This document shows positions 43,965-55,601 of a DNA stretch of 64,000 bases, one piece after another. A program made the position numbers and the translations under genes. Where the stretch lies: the NCBI GenBank assembly GCA_011316305.1, contig SAUG01000094.1:186001-250000 (forward strand), written 5' to 3'. The notes under the pieces are model-generated. The model worked only from the letters and a program-made list of their open reading frames with translations. It was not told the DNA's origin and did not search any database. Position 1 is the first letter of the stretch. The number at the start of each line of letters is the position of its first letter. The stretch comes from Rusavskia elegans (Eukaryota; Ascomycota; Lecanoromycetes; Teloschistales; Teloschistaceae).

Positions 43965-45651
43965 CTACGCTTTTCCCGTACTCTCCATCAGAACACCACC
44001 GTGCTCGATTCGTTCGCCAACTGGGAACGAATTCGGCGATTCGATATCCTCGAGGTTCTGGACATTGTCTGCTGACTTTACCGGCTTGGATCGTAACAGT
44101 CCCACGATCTTGAAGCCTAGCTTGCCGAGTGGTACACTCAACCCGTGACCGACCTGCTCATTCGATAAGCATCATGAAAGGTGTCAAAGCCCGGGAATGT
44201 TGCTCACGATACTGCAGATAACCAAAAACCACACGACCACTTGTATATCTTCCCCCAGCCTGGCAGCATCCTCACGCACGACCCCTTTCACCGTGACGTG
44301 CCGGAGAAATTCGAGACTGACGAACAGATAGAAAATGGCGCTCACTCCGATCGGTCCAAAGAAGCCAGTGATCAGGCACTGCTGCCACCCTTGCATCTGC
44401 CAGATTTGAGAGTGCAAAGCATATACTATAGGGATACGTCGAAGCAGGAGGACGAGTACCCCGAGGCCGATGAGACGCCCGACGGGGATTATCTCGCTAT
44501 GTGCGAACGAAGACCATGGACACACGGCGCCGAACCACGCGAAGATGGCGTAGTTGAGCAGCATATCGGTCGTCTGCTGTAGTGAATCATCCTTTGTCTT
44601 AGATCGAAACCGATCGCTACATAGCGTGTCAGATAGAGGAGAAGGATCAAAACACCGTGGTTGAAAAGACACTTACTCGAAGTTGAGTGCATTCCCAGCG
44701 ATAAAACTCGCCAACACCTCGTCAGTGCCGATCATCCCGCATGTTCCAACAATGAACAGCTGTGGTTCGTGTCAGCTACGATTGTGCCATCAAGGCGAAG
44801 AACGTACCCCCTGGGCTATCGCGAAGATTTGATAGCTCTCCCGGTCCACGTGCTCCCTATCTTCCGCCCAGTGAAGCAATTTCGAGGCGACAAATCCGAC
44901 CACCAATCCGTAAATTACACTCAGGACAATCACGTACATCCACATCTCCCCAAACCAGTAAGCCATCGCCAATCGGACGCCTCCGGGCTGGCCTTCACCT
45001 CCCATTCCAGTATACTTGATCAGGTAAAGAGCGATGAAGAGGAAAGGATAGCCCAGCCCATCGTTGGCCCCGGCTTCCGAGACAATGACCCGTTGCAGAT
45101 CCTCGGGTATATTCTGGTCGGCAAACGCGCCTTTGATAATCGCATTGGAAAGGATCGGATCTGTAGGGGTGACGCAGGCCCCAACGGCGAGCGAATGCAG
45201 GAAAGACAGATGCGGAACCATAGCCCAGATAAGCAGACTGGTCGACAGCCACATAGCGATCATACCAGGACCTAGCAGCCATGCCAGGCTCTTCCAGTTG
45301 TATCGAAGATACTGGCTTGGGAGTTGAACACCAACTATGACGAGCTGTACGCAGAGGACGAGTCGGGCGAAGTGCAAAGTTATCGCGTGCAGGTTCTCCT
45401 CGTCCCCATGAGCATAGTCCAAAGGTCTGATGACATTCGCTGCTGCTGGAGACAGACATACACCGATCAAAAGAGGGATTACTGTTGCCGTCAGCAAACG
45501 ATTTGCAAGTCGGTAAGTGTACGGATATCGTACAAGCTTCTCCAAGGTAGAAATCATTTTTCAACAGATGCGATAACAGACCAAAGATTGCGATGAAGCC
45601 GCCAAAAGCCGCACTGACAATGTTGAAGTGGACCAAGCTCAAGGTAGGCAT
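43965..45651 (-). CDS. Na+/H+ antiporter (Nha1/Sod2-type, CPA1)
   Basis: Exons 45651-45534, 45481-44808, 44759-44677, 44616-44208 and 44153-43965, introns 48-60 nt, give 490 residues. The N-terminus HFNIVSAAFGGFIAIFGLLS and GVCLSPAAANVIRPLDYAHG match fungal Nha1. The ion-binding motifs TPTDPILSNAI and SEAGANDGLGYPFLF (the Asn-Asp pair) are intact, and ~12 hydrophobic helices are visible (VGTCGMIGTDEVLASFIAGN, ITGFFGPIGVSAIFYLFVSL). The family exports Na+, Li+ and K+ across the plasma membrane in exchange for protons. The cytosolic tail is short (~60 residues), as in Sod2 of fission yeast and unlike the long tail of budding yeast Nha1. The start is the first ATG of the frame. Confidence 0.93.
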
Positions 45652-46104
45652 TGCCACCGATGTCGAGGACGTATTCGGCGATATCCGAGTCAAGTCAACC
45701 TGACCGCTGTAACTTCATACAGGGGTCTGTCAATGAACCAGGGACATCCCGCAGATGTCATTCAATAACTTGACATGACTGATACTAAAGAGAACTGGAA
45801 GTCGAACACATATTCCAGAATACCCCGTTGATGACGTCACACATGCAACTAATTAGAGAAGAGACGATGACGGTACATACGAACGAGTAGTCCGGATGGG
45901 TATGATGCATGAAGGAACTTAATCTTGTGGTTGAAGAGCCACCAGGCCAGATCTGTGATAAAAACATGCAGTGGGTACGGAGTACTTTACTTACAATTAA
46001 GCGGTGCGAACACCTTAGCGCTTATCGCTTGCTGGCGGAGTCTCACTCGAATCGAATCCTCCCTCTTTTTCTTTTTCTACCCCATCCAGTTGACATTACC
46101 ACTT
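45652..46104. other. Intergenic
   Basis: 453 bp between the antiporter start and the RNase H1 stop, both minus strand. I see nothing to annotate besides the antiporter promoter. Confidence 0.4.
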
Positions 46105-47433
46105 TCATGATGAGGCGCCCTTCCTAGCCCCTTCAACAGCCAGCCGATCCGCTTCCACGTTGCCCGGATGGTGAGCATGCCCTTTGATCCACTCGAAGGC
46201 TGTCTGTGTCGCCAGCGATTGTCGCTCTTCGATCTTCGACAAGATATTCTCCACCAGATCTTTGTTTTCTACCGCTTTCCCCGCAGACGTCTTCCACCCA
46301 TTCTTTCGCCAATTCATATACCACACCGTCACACAGTCGATCGCGTACTTGCTGTCCGTGATGATGCTCACGTCTCGATTCTTGGGGACTATTTCCAGAG
46401 CTCGGAGGATGGCTGTGAGTTCAGCGCGTTGGTTCGTTTGCCGTGGACCGGGGAGAGTCTCGGAAAGGTTCCTATGCAGCCCATCTTAGCATCGAGTCGT
46501 AGCCGACGTCGTCCCCAAAGCCTACCTTTTGTCTCCTGGTCCAAAATAAACGCCAATCCCCGCAAACGCCCCAGCATTACCGTTGCCCAGTGCACTGCCA
46601 TCGGTGTGTATTCGTAATGTGCCCGACTGGGCGGGGCCTGCAGGGTGCGGTTTGGTAGCCTGCCTCTGCTCCAACGTCTTGTAGACCACGTTGCCCGAGA
46701 CGGGATCGAGGATTATATTCGGGTCAAAGCCATCTTCTGCCCCGGGAGGCAGCGGTCCGGTACCAGGTGCCCATTGTGCTTCATTGTATTCGATTGGCGC
46801 TTGTTTCGTACTCCGTGACGACCCATTCAATGTTTTCTTGGCTTTCTTCGATGCAGGTGGCTTCGCGGGACTGCTGTCAAGAAGTTCGGCTGGGTTCTGA
46901 GATGATGAGATGGTTGATTCCACCTCTGTCGCTTCCGGAGAATCACCAAACCTGGGTCCTTCCTCGTCGAGAAACCTTTGAGCTTCAGCCCTGGTCGCAA
47001 AACTACGGTGTTTGGGCTTTTGCCAACCGGTGATCTGTTCTTGGGCCGAGGGCCAATCGGTGTAGATGCCTGGAACCCGTCCGCTTTTCACTGCGTAGTA
47101 TTTCCCTCCAACACTAGACGATGACGTTCCTCCTGTTGTAAGGTTCTCGCCCGCCAAGTAGCGCTCAGCATCCGTTAGGGTTGGGAACGACTTGACTGTG
47201 ATGCTCAATGTCAGCTACAGCACCTCGGTGATGGGGACGACGGTAATCCCACAAAGCGCCTTCTTGAAGCCCCGGACCTGCTCGAGACAATCGCTCCATG
47301 TGTGGTAGATGCCTGGGTTGTGTCCTGCGCGGACTGCGTAGAACTTGGGATCAATTGCACGTTTCCTCTTCGTTCCCGCAGAGACCGAGGTTCCAGCTTG
47401 TGAAGTCGACTTGGGGGATGCGACCTCTTCCAT
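46105..47433 (-). CDS. Ribonuclease H1 with two hybrid-binding domains
   Basis: Exons 47433-47253, 47195-46526 and 46471-46105 (introns 57 and 54 nt) give 405 residues. There are two N-terminal hybrid-binding domains (caulimovirus viroplasmin type): KFYAVRAGHNPGIYHTWSDC...SFPTLTDAERYL and KYYAVKSGRVPGIYTDWPSA...FATRAEAQRFL. A linker of ~110 residues is Pro/Lys/Ser-rich. The RNase HI domain has all four acidic residues: HTDGSALGNG (Asp), QRAELTAILRAL (Glu), ITDSKYAID (Asp) and HHPGNVEADRLA (Asp). The enzyme cuts RNA in RNA-DNA hybrids in the nucleus or mitochondria. The start at 47433 is the first true ATG; the donor of intron 1 (GTGGGA) is weak but restores LFKSFPTL. Confidence 0.93.
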
Positions 47434-48128
47434 CCCAATAAGAGGTTGGCCAATGCGCGAGCTAGGTCGAAGGAGGGGAATGTAATGCAGCAACCCACGC
47501 CGCGCAATTGTCCAAGCTTCAATAGTGATTACTTGTTGCTCTGATCAGGAGGCCGAAGCTGGAACATCAAGGTAGAACGTCTAGAAGACAGATCCAACGC
47601 GTGCCTGCGCGTACAACAGTAGCTTGTCCGTCGAGCGATAGACGCTACACACAATCCAACTAAGTTCCCGAGTAGTTCGATTGCAGCAGTTGATCGATGG
47701 CCAGTCGTAATAATGTTCGTCGATGTACCAAGTATGAGTGGGTAAGAAGAGTATGCAAAATGGAAGGGAAAGCGGAGGTTGATGGGGGAAAGAACTGGGG
47801 ATGCCCCACTAACATTATTATCTGTGGGGGAGTACTGTATGTACGGGTTGGACAGCACATCACATTGGTTTGAGCAATCCAGATAGAGTACAATATTCAT
47901 TCCTGTTGTTACAGCTCGTTCCAGCCGATCTGATGCTTCCTGAATCTTGATGCAACAACTTGATTGAGCAATCAATCAACCAGGCCACCATCTGCTCCCA
48001 AATATGCAAAGAAACCTGCTACCAATGCCATCCACGCCAGGACACCATGCTTGAACTGTCGTTGTTGAATGGGTATACCGATAGATGAGGGACCACCGCA
48101 CCACCGACTCCGTAACGCAAAACATACG
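47434..48128. other. Intergenic
   Basis: 695 bp between the RNase H1 start and the PFK2/FBPase2 stop, both minus strand. No gene, RNA or repeat recognised. Confidence 0.4.
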
Positions 48129-50612
48129 CTATGCTGTTGTAAAAATGGTCGCTCGACGTAACTGGTAGTCTGGTACATGATCGAACCAATCTGTCCGAGG
48201 GTTGTACCGATAAGCCTTGAAATCGACACCATACGGTTTCTAATCGTGGTTGTCAGCTCTGCATCCACTTAATGTAACAGTCTACTTACCGGTTCCATCA
48301 TGTAGAGCGTTCCCAGCGGCACATCAAGGTCAGCCACCTCCTCTCGCTTGAGCCCCTTGAAATATGCCAGGAGAACTCGAGCAACCGATCGATGACCGAC
48401 GAGAAGGACGTGGTCCGTCATCCGTTCCACTTCCACAATCACAGCACGCAGTCGATTGATGATATCCAGATAGCTCTCACCGCCGGCTCCAGGATATCGG
48501 TAATGCAGCTTGTCTTTTCTCCGGATTTCGTATTCCGCGGGATGCTTGGTCTTGATTTCGTCGTACGTGAGACCTTCCATAGCCCCGGCATTGAGTTCAT
48601 CCAACATTCGCATTTGTTTGATGTCAAAATCATCCTCGTCGAAGTACTGTGCCGTTTGAATACTCCTCTTCAGCATTGATGTCCACACGCAAAAGCTCTT
48701 GGACGTATGACCCCCATCCCCGTCTCCTTGGGCAATGTATTCGGGGTTTGGAGGAGTCGTATCGCCAGCTTGTGGAGGGAAATGGGTGGATGCAGCCCGG
48801 TCTTGCTGCCGAATGTCCCACGCCTTCCGTTCGCTTTGGATGAACCTAGTAAGCGCACTTGCATAGGCAAGACCCGTGGGGCTGAGGTCCGAGTCTCCCC
48901 CAATCTTTCCGCTGACGTTGTCGTAGGATTCACCATGCCGAGTAATCCATATTTGTCGTGGCGAGAGGTTGAAGTTCAGCAGATAGTACACCGTCTGAGC
49001 TGACAGGAATCCGCGGATCTGATGGGACACGACCTTTCGCCCGACATCGATCATCTACATGATTTTTAGCATGGGTTTCTTGGGTGGGAATCTCGGCCCA
49101 TTACAGCTTACCTGCACATAAGACATGTTGTTCTTCTCCTCATACTCGCCTAACGGTATGTAGGCCTTTTCGTAGAGAGCAACACGTTTTCTGAAGTCCG
49201 CCAATGCAATCACCGGATCTTGATCCTTGTAATCAGGGCCTGATAATTTCAAGCGCATGTTCGACTCCAGCAGCTAAGAACCCGTTAGCATGTGTTGTGT
49301 GTTAACAAGCAGAGGTCTCAAGTACGTTGTCATCGAGACATTGCGATTCCAGGAATAAAACACCAAGCTCTGGTCCGGCTCTCTGACGGATCTTGTTCAC
49401 AATATTTTTCCGTCTGTCGAGAGTGCTGTTGGTGGCATCGAAGATACCGACTGAACCATTCTGATAGAGCAAGAAGTCCAGCAACTCGTCGAGGGTCTCC
49501 ATGGCAAGTTGCTCTCGTAAGCCGGCTGCTTCGGTGTTATCCGGGTCAAAGAAGCTTGCCGAATGGTCCATGTGGTCGTGAGAAGCTTCATTTCCATTAG
49601 TGGTTGGTAAGCCCGTATCCGGGACAAAGGTGGCATAATGACCGTCCACCATGCATGTTTGCAGCCCTGGATCGACATCCGAGGGGCCGAGTACATCGAG
49701 TGCTGGAGGAGGAAGATCCCCCGTACCTAAATGATCTGATGGCAGGATTCCATTGACCAGGACCTTGGCGGTCGGGATAGGTGAGTCGAGAAGAGGTCTC
49801 TGATTCAGCATATGGTCCAGGGATGCTGGGGTAATCTGGCGCATATAATCGAAGTCCGGAAAGCTTATCTCTTCAGAGTGAGCATTCGGAGTGGGCTTGG
49901 CGGAAGTTGTAGTGGCCACTCGACGCTTCTCACCGACGTTGAATATCTTGGTATCATGTTGTAGCCAATTGAGATACCGAGCCATCTTCTTTGTTACATA
50001 GCTCTTGCCTCGCGCCGGCAAGCCGACCATTACTATGACCAATTTTGAGCCAACATCCCTTTGAGCAATCCGGCCGTCCGGAGAGACCTTTGATTTCGTC
50101 AGGCCAGGGATGTCGAGTGTCGTGGGACGGCTTCTTGTCGAAGAGGAGGAAAGACCAGAGTCTTGTCGACGCGGCGGCCTGGAAGGCCATTAGCAAATGA
50201 AGTTCATGAGCTTTCGGAAGGGCTAGATGGTATCGACTGGAAGGCAGGGAATGGGGCACTGGCATGGGGCAAGATGCGCTTACATTTTGGGACTATTTGG
50301 AGCGGTTGTAGTAGGTGTATCGCTCAGACATGCCCGGTGAGAGTTGGTACCAAGAACATTTTGCCTGGGTACGGGCGGCGGAGGAAGGAAATTGTCGTCT
50401 CCAAACTTGGAGGGAGCTGATTGGCGATGTTGTGTCGCATGGTCGTCCTCGGTCTGTGCGGGTTCGGATTGCGGTGGACGCTGGCTCATGATTGCTGCCC
50501 TCGCTATGTTGGTATGCTGACTCTGACTTTGCTTCCGCGATGATAGGAGAGACGGACTACTGGGATGGACGGAGGCCGTTGTGTGATCTGGGGTCGGTGT
50601 CGAATGAGGCAT
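48129..50612 (-). CDS. 6-phosphofructo-2-kinase / fructose-2,6-bisphosphatase
   Basis: Five exons (50612-50284, 50178-49326, 49273-49112, 49054-48290, 48239-48129), introns 50-105 nt, give 739 residues. A polar N-terminal extension leads to the kinase P-loop (KLVIVMVGLPARGKSY) and FDATNSTLDRR; a ~120-residue insertion between YLNWLQHDTKIFNVGEKRR and HSASFFDPDN is typical of fungal forms. The phosphatase half has RHGESYDN with the phospho-His, LNAGAMEGLTYDE with the acid Glu, and VGHRSVARVLLAYF with the second His, so both activities look possible. The enzyme sets fructose-2,6-bisphosphate, the activator of glycolysis and inhibitor of gluconeogenesis. An alternative start is the ATG at 50489. 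Confidence 0.94.
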
Positions 50613-51603
50613 ATCTAATCGAGAAGCAACTGACGAAAAGTATGGATGCTGATGAAGGTTGCTCTGCTGTCGGGTGGGAACCAGCCCCTCAGGTAAGACT
50701 GTCCATGTAGGTGTGGGAGGTCGCCATGTCCGATGGGCGAAAGATGGACAAAGGTTTTCCTATGAATTGAAGATTGCTGATGACTGATATGTTGTATGAC
50801 GAATGATCCCTGCTTGCGGAAGAATGACTCGCAGCTGTCTTGGCTGCTTGAGTCTGAAACAAAGTTTCTGGGCGTGCTTGGTGGCTGGATTAGTGGATTG
50901 ATCCCGTTCACAGGTCTGGGTTTCCTTCTAGGATTTCATGCAGGAAAGCTCATACTGTATGCGAGTTGCGAATATCACCGAAGACTGCAAGGTGACTTCA
51001 ACGGTATGGACGGAGAAAGAAAGGATCCCGCGGCCTCGAATTGTACGACTTCTAGAGAGAAGCCAATCAATGTGCTCAGACTCAGCACGACACCACCCCT
51101 CGTTTCGCCTTGAATCTCTCAGCCTTATCAGGCGCCGCTGTACGGATAGTGCGATCAATCAAACGTTGTGTCCCTATCTTGACAACACTTGTTGCTAGAG
51201 TACATCCGTGCACGACGAGCAAGACATGGCCTTGCGATTGGCCCGTCGTGTCAGATAATGTTCAGACCCAGAGGATCTAGCAGTGACAGGCAGCGGTATG
51301 CAATCATTGATAACCGGATGTTTGAGGTGCCATTAGCCAACCCTGTTGACCACTTCGCCAACGACATTCGCTCCCTCAGCTATATGTAATACTCGGCAGT
51401 CCAGTGCAACCGGTACTCCGTTGCGATGACATGAAGTCGGCCCAATGAACTCGCCATTTCCATGACTGCATTCCGGTACCCACAAGCTCAGACTTCAAAA
51501 ATTTGGCTTGCCGGCTCCGGCTTTTGCTCTTGGAAGTCCACTGTGACTGGGTCTCATGTAGTCATATAGACGTTGCTTTTCTTTACAGATGCGTTTCCCA
51601 AGG
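50613..51603. other. Intergenic
   Basis: About 1 kb between the PFK2 start and the DUF202 stop, both minus strand. Short frames on both strands look random. It should contain the PFK2 promoter. Confidence 0.4.
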
Positions 51604-52061
51604 TCAATCCCCCAACCTGAGCGTCAGACCCAACAAGCATGCATACGCAGCCACCGAAAGAGCCGTCAGAACAACCACCACATTGCCGCTGGTCCTGAAC
51701 TTCTTCTGATTCAATCCATCCTCGCCGATCTCGGAAAAGAACTGCTTGTTGCCTTGCTGCCGCCGAAGTAAGCTGGTGATGAGGATGCCGGATCCGTAGA
51801 TCGCGAAGAGTGCGCCGATCGAGTAGAATTCCGAGGTAAAGATCTTTAGGATCACGAGGGCAAAGGAGAATTGACCCAGAGCAGTGCGAATGTAGGCGCC
51901 TTCAAAGGTTCGTTGAGCTGCCCGGATCTCGACGAGCTCCTCGTCCGTCAGCACGACCGACCTCGCGCGGTGCAGCCGCAGGTGGTAGTTGTCGCCAGCA
52001 TTGGGCTGTGTTTCATCAGTGGATTTGACTAGCGAACGGAGTCTTCTCGTACCTCAAACAT
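51604..52061 (-). CDS. Small DUF202 membrane protein
   Basis: Exon 1 codes only three residues (52061-52053, Met-Phe-Glu); after a 47-nt GTACGA...CACAG intron, exon 2 (52005-51604) completes 136 residues. The DUF202 pattern is clear: RTFEGAYIRTALGQFSFALV, three hydrophobic helices (FALVILKIF, YSIGALFAIYGSGILIT, VVVVLTALSVAAYACLLGL) and the polar loop SLLRRQQGNKQFF. DUF202 is also the membrane part of VTC proteins, but this is a stand-alone copy of unknown role. The in-frame Leu-Thr-Asp start inside exon 2 has no ATG, which supports the tiny first exon. Confidence 0.85.
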
Positions 52062-52576
52062 TTTGCTGGATGAGGAGGTTGTGCCTCATCTGCCAGCAGA
52101 CCGCGCTTCTCAGTTCATCTATGGATACGACAACAATAAGAGGGGTATAATGTTGGGGTTAGCTTCATGTAGGCTGAACAATGCTGGTTTTACAGTCTCA
52201 AGCGGCATCGCCATGAATACTTCGTGATACGAGCGGCTCTCCAAGAATCTGAATCAATGCTGAATGCCTCTACACACAATATGCTAGCAGGTATGGGCAC
52301 ACGAAGGGTGTCGAGCCTTCGATTTCGGCATGGTCCCTCTAATTCCAGGTTTCATGGTTGCGTGTACTCAGTAGCAGTGGTTGGTCACCAGACAAGGCTG
52401 AAGATTGCTATGATGCACTGATATCTATATATATATGCTAATTGTAACATAAGGTGGGATAGTAGCCTTTCCGTAATGACACTCCGACTTTATCTCATTC
52501 CCAAGTGATTGTTCTTGCTGCTTGTTCGCGTCAGGTCTTGTACAGCATCGTTGTTTGCTTTCCACTTCAAATTCCA
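52062..52576. other. Divergent intergenic region
   Basis: 515 bp between the DUF202 start (-) and the ankyrin gene start (+). AT-rich (TATATATATATG near 52424-52436). No motif called. Confidence 0.4.
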
Positions 52577-54539
52577 ATGTCGTTCGGCTTTGGTGTCAGC
52601 GACTTCATCGCCGTCGGTACCTTGGCCTGGAAGGTGTACAAGAACGTCTACAAAGCCGCGAAGGATGCTCCGGAGTCTTTCCAGAAAGTGCATCATGATG
52701 TACTCTCCTTACACGCGGTGCTCAAAGAGGCCGGCGAAATTATTGTCGACTCACCAATGTCATCGCAGACACAGCAGAGGTTACGAACCATAGCAGACGG
52801 CTGCACCAGCGTACTCGACGACCTACAGGGTCTTGTCAATAGATACGAGGAGATGGGAACTCAAGGGAAGTTGACATGGAAACGGTTTCGATGGGGTAGT
52901 GAGGATATCGTCGAATACCGACTCAGGATCACTTCCAGTGTCACAATGTTGAATGCTTTCATGAGGTACGTTCGTTGGGATCCAGTCCAGCCTTTACGAG
53001 ACGCTGATTTGTCAGTACCTCCCAAGCTGTGACGCAGCAGAAATTGGAAAAGTATCTACGGCAAGTCCAACTTGGAAGAAGAGAGGGATCTATTATGTCG
53101 GTTCAAACCGTTGATAGCCTACCCAAGGAAGACCGTGCCGCATGGCGAGCAATTCGTAAGGAGCTGGAATCAATCGGTATCACTGCTGAAGCGTACAAGG
53201 CAAATCATGACTTTATACGAGACTGGTTGACTCGTGCACTCGACGCGGGTGCCTTAGATGAGCAGGCTATATCCGTTACTGAGGAAAACAAAACCATCGA
53301 GATTGAATCATCGCCCCCCCTGAGGCGCTCTCACCTTTCTCCAAACTCAAGTAAAACATACAACCCCGACCCCGAGGGTGAAGCCTCCTCAACAGTAGAC
53401 TCTCAGGGACTCGATATACCGAAGGCAAGAGATGAAGACGACACCATCGGGCTCGAACCATCGCCCCCTGGGGGTGTTCTTCCCCCTTTTCAAATTCGGG
53501 TAGAGCATACGACCACGACCCCGACCCCGAAGGTGAAGCCTCGTCGAAAGTCGACGCTAAAGGACCCGAGATTCCAAAGGCAGGAGAAGAAGGTCGCACA
53601 TCAAAGACTGCCGTCAAAAATCAACCGGTGTCACGGGTGGCCGCACTGGTTGCCATGATCTCTCGTCCTAGGCTTCGCCTCCTTCAGCTGGCCAGGAGTC
53701 CTGTCGCCAGTCCTGAACTCTCCCGTATTCTCCAAAGCCCAGCCACCCGTCGTTTGATAGATGCAGAGACGATGGAACGAGCATTCTTGGAGGCTTGTTT
53801 CCTCGGTAGTCCAGAATCGGTTTTGGAACTACTCGAGGAGGGACAACAAGTCAACGCTATAGTGAGGAATCAATTTCCAACTGTAGCTAAAAGCATGATT
53901 GGAGACGACGGACGCTGCCTTCTCAGTGCCGCCCCAGAAGGAGCCAGTGCCCTTATGCTGGCTGCACTTCACGGAAAAAGAGGAGCCATTCAGGTTTTGC
54001 TACGCTGGGGAGCTGACATCAACTTCGAAGTAAGCCATTCTCTTGCTGAAGTAAGGCATTCTCTTTATTTAGAATCCGGTCGTGTTGACACTGTCCGTTT
54101 GCCCACGATGTTAACACCACTGGGTTGCGCGGCAAGACGAGGTTATTTAGACGTTCTCCAAATACTGCTTGACGCAGGAGCAGATGTCGGACATAGTATA
54201 TATGGCCGCACCGCCCTTCACGAAGCTTGGAGCCCTGAAATTGTCCGAGAATTACTTCGAAGAGGAGCAGATATCAACAAAAAATGCGACTTGCAAGGTA
54301 CACCCCTCATGATCGCTATCCGCTACCGACGATATAAGGTTGCCAAAACTCTCATCGAAAATTGTGCTCGTGTCACGGACAAGATTAGTCCAGCAACTGT
54401 TGAGGGACATAGAACTCCATTAGAAGTTGCTATGTTCCCGTTCACAACGAGAACGTTAGGGCTACAAGACCTTCCCTATAGCGCTTACCAGGAAGCTATA
54501 GCCATGGTCGATCTTCTCGTGAAGAAAGGGCTGTCATAA
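52577..54539 (+). pseudogene. Ankyrin-repeat protein with fungal STAND-type N-terminal domain, frameshifted
   Basis: Exon 1 (52577-52965) and exon 2 (from 53016; 50-nt intron, phase 2) encode a common fungal N-terminal module (PigL_N/SesA-like: MSFGFGVSDFIAVGTLAWKV, KDAPESFQKVHHDVLSLHAV, RWGSEDIVEYRLRITSSVTM, LPKEDRAAWRAIRKELESIG). Acidic linker repeats follow. The frame of the first part closes at 53658, whereas the ankyrin half is in the -1 frame, open to 54539, with repeats such as SALMLAALHGKRGAIQVLLR, TPLGCAARRGYLDVLQILLD, IVRELLRRGADINKKC and TPLMIAIRYRRYKVAKTLI. The two 150-bp linker units show the switch: in unit 1 a run of seven C after TCG (53314-53320), in unit 2 five C (53464-53468), followed by the frame change. 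This may be a real null allele or an error in a homopolymer. Relatives act in self/non-self signalling or are orphan. Confidence 0.7.
53293..53592 (+). repeat. 150-bp internal tandem duplication
   Basis: Two units, about 53293-53442 and 53443-53592, both starting ACCATCG and both coding a DPDPEGEASS-like block; the second is frame-shifted relative to the first. Confidence 0.75.
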
Positions 54540-55601
54540 ATGCCCAGCAATCAAAGGTATATGTATATTATCGGTGGTGGCTTGATAAGGGGAAACTCGA
54601 CTGGCTTTAACGGACGAGTGGAGCGATGAGGATGACAACCTCCGAAAAGTAGGGTCACACATGTCGGCGTATGGTTGCTGCTGCCTGAGGAGTAGATCTG
54701 CATTAACGATCAAGACCAAGTCAACCCATCAAAGTGGAAACATCCTAGGAAACATCCTAGGAACCCGCCAAAACCACCTCCAAGACACAACCCCAATCTC
54801 CCGAGTTACCTAGAAGCGAGCAACGAAGACACACTACCCCCAGTCTCCACTCGTGTACCTATCTTCCACCGGGCGGTCAAGCGTAGTCGGAGAAACTCAA
54901 CAGCCATATGCTGATCGAGGTCTGTTAAAATATGTATGGGCTTATAGCTCATAACCATGGGAAAGACGAGTAGCGTCCCCTTGATGGACGACCAGGCACC
55001 CAATGAGACGGCAATGATCCCGAAACTCCTCTTTCCTCACTTCAAAGACGATCACTTCCTTTTCCAAAAATTGTTTTCCCATCATAAGCGCCTGCCAAAC
55101 CCATGTCGTGCACCTTGAGTCTCGGAACTATTACAAATTCCACGTGTGTTCCTGTCTGTAATCTATCGTCCTTCTTCCTCTGTCTTCCGCGTTTGTAACA
55201 TCCACGTTCAGGTTGCAATTCCGACATACAGCGACCTTTGTCCTAATCATGTAGGCATTGCGATTATTCATGATAAGGTGACGAGGGTGATCCTTCGTAT
55301 CCATCTTTACGTCATTTTTGGTACCGGAGCCCCTTACTCTATCGCATCTAACTGAGATCGCAAAAGCACGCACCTCAATTTTATTGCGTGTTGGGCGAGA
55401 TGAGAAAGTGGATGAGCTGCTGTAGATTGTAAGCAAGGGATGAGACCACGCTATTCTGAAGAAAGAACATTGTGAATTCTGTAACAAAATCACGGCTTTA
55501 AAAAGGCATTAATTAGAGATAGACCTCCTCCTTCCTACCTCTGACATTAAATCTATGTAGGACTCCTCGGAGTTCGACTAAGGAAAGTAATAAGGATCTA
55601 A
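54540..55601. other. Intergenic, convergent 3' region
   Basis: About 1.06 kb between the ankyrin gene end (+) and TAD3 end (-). A 12-bp direct repeat (GAAACATCCTAG twice, 54738-54761) is present. No gene recognised. Confidence 0.5.

Noticed and set aside
39261..45651. Secondary-metabolite cluster around the P450, rhodopsin-like protein and antiporter
   Set aside because: No PKS, NRPS, terpene synthase, methyltransferase or pathway-type transcription factor is nearby; the other neighbours are housekeeping genes.
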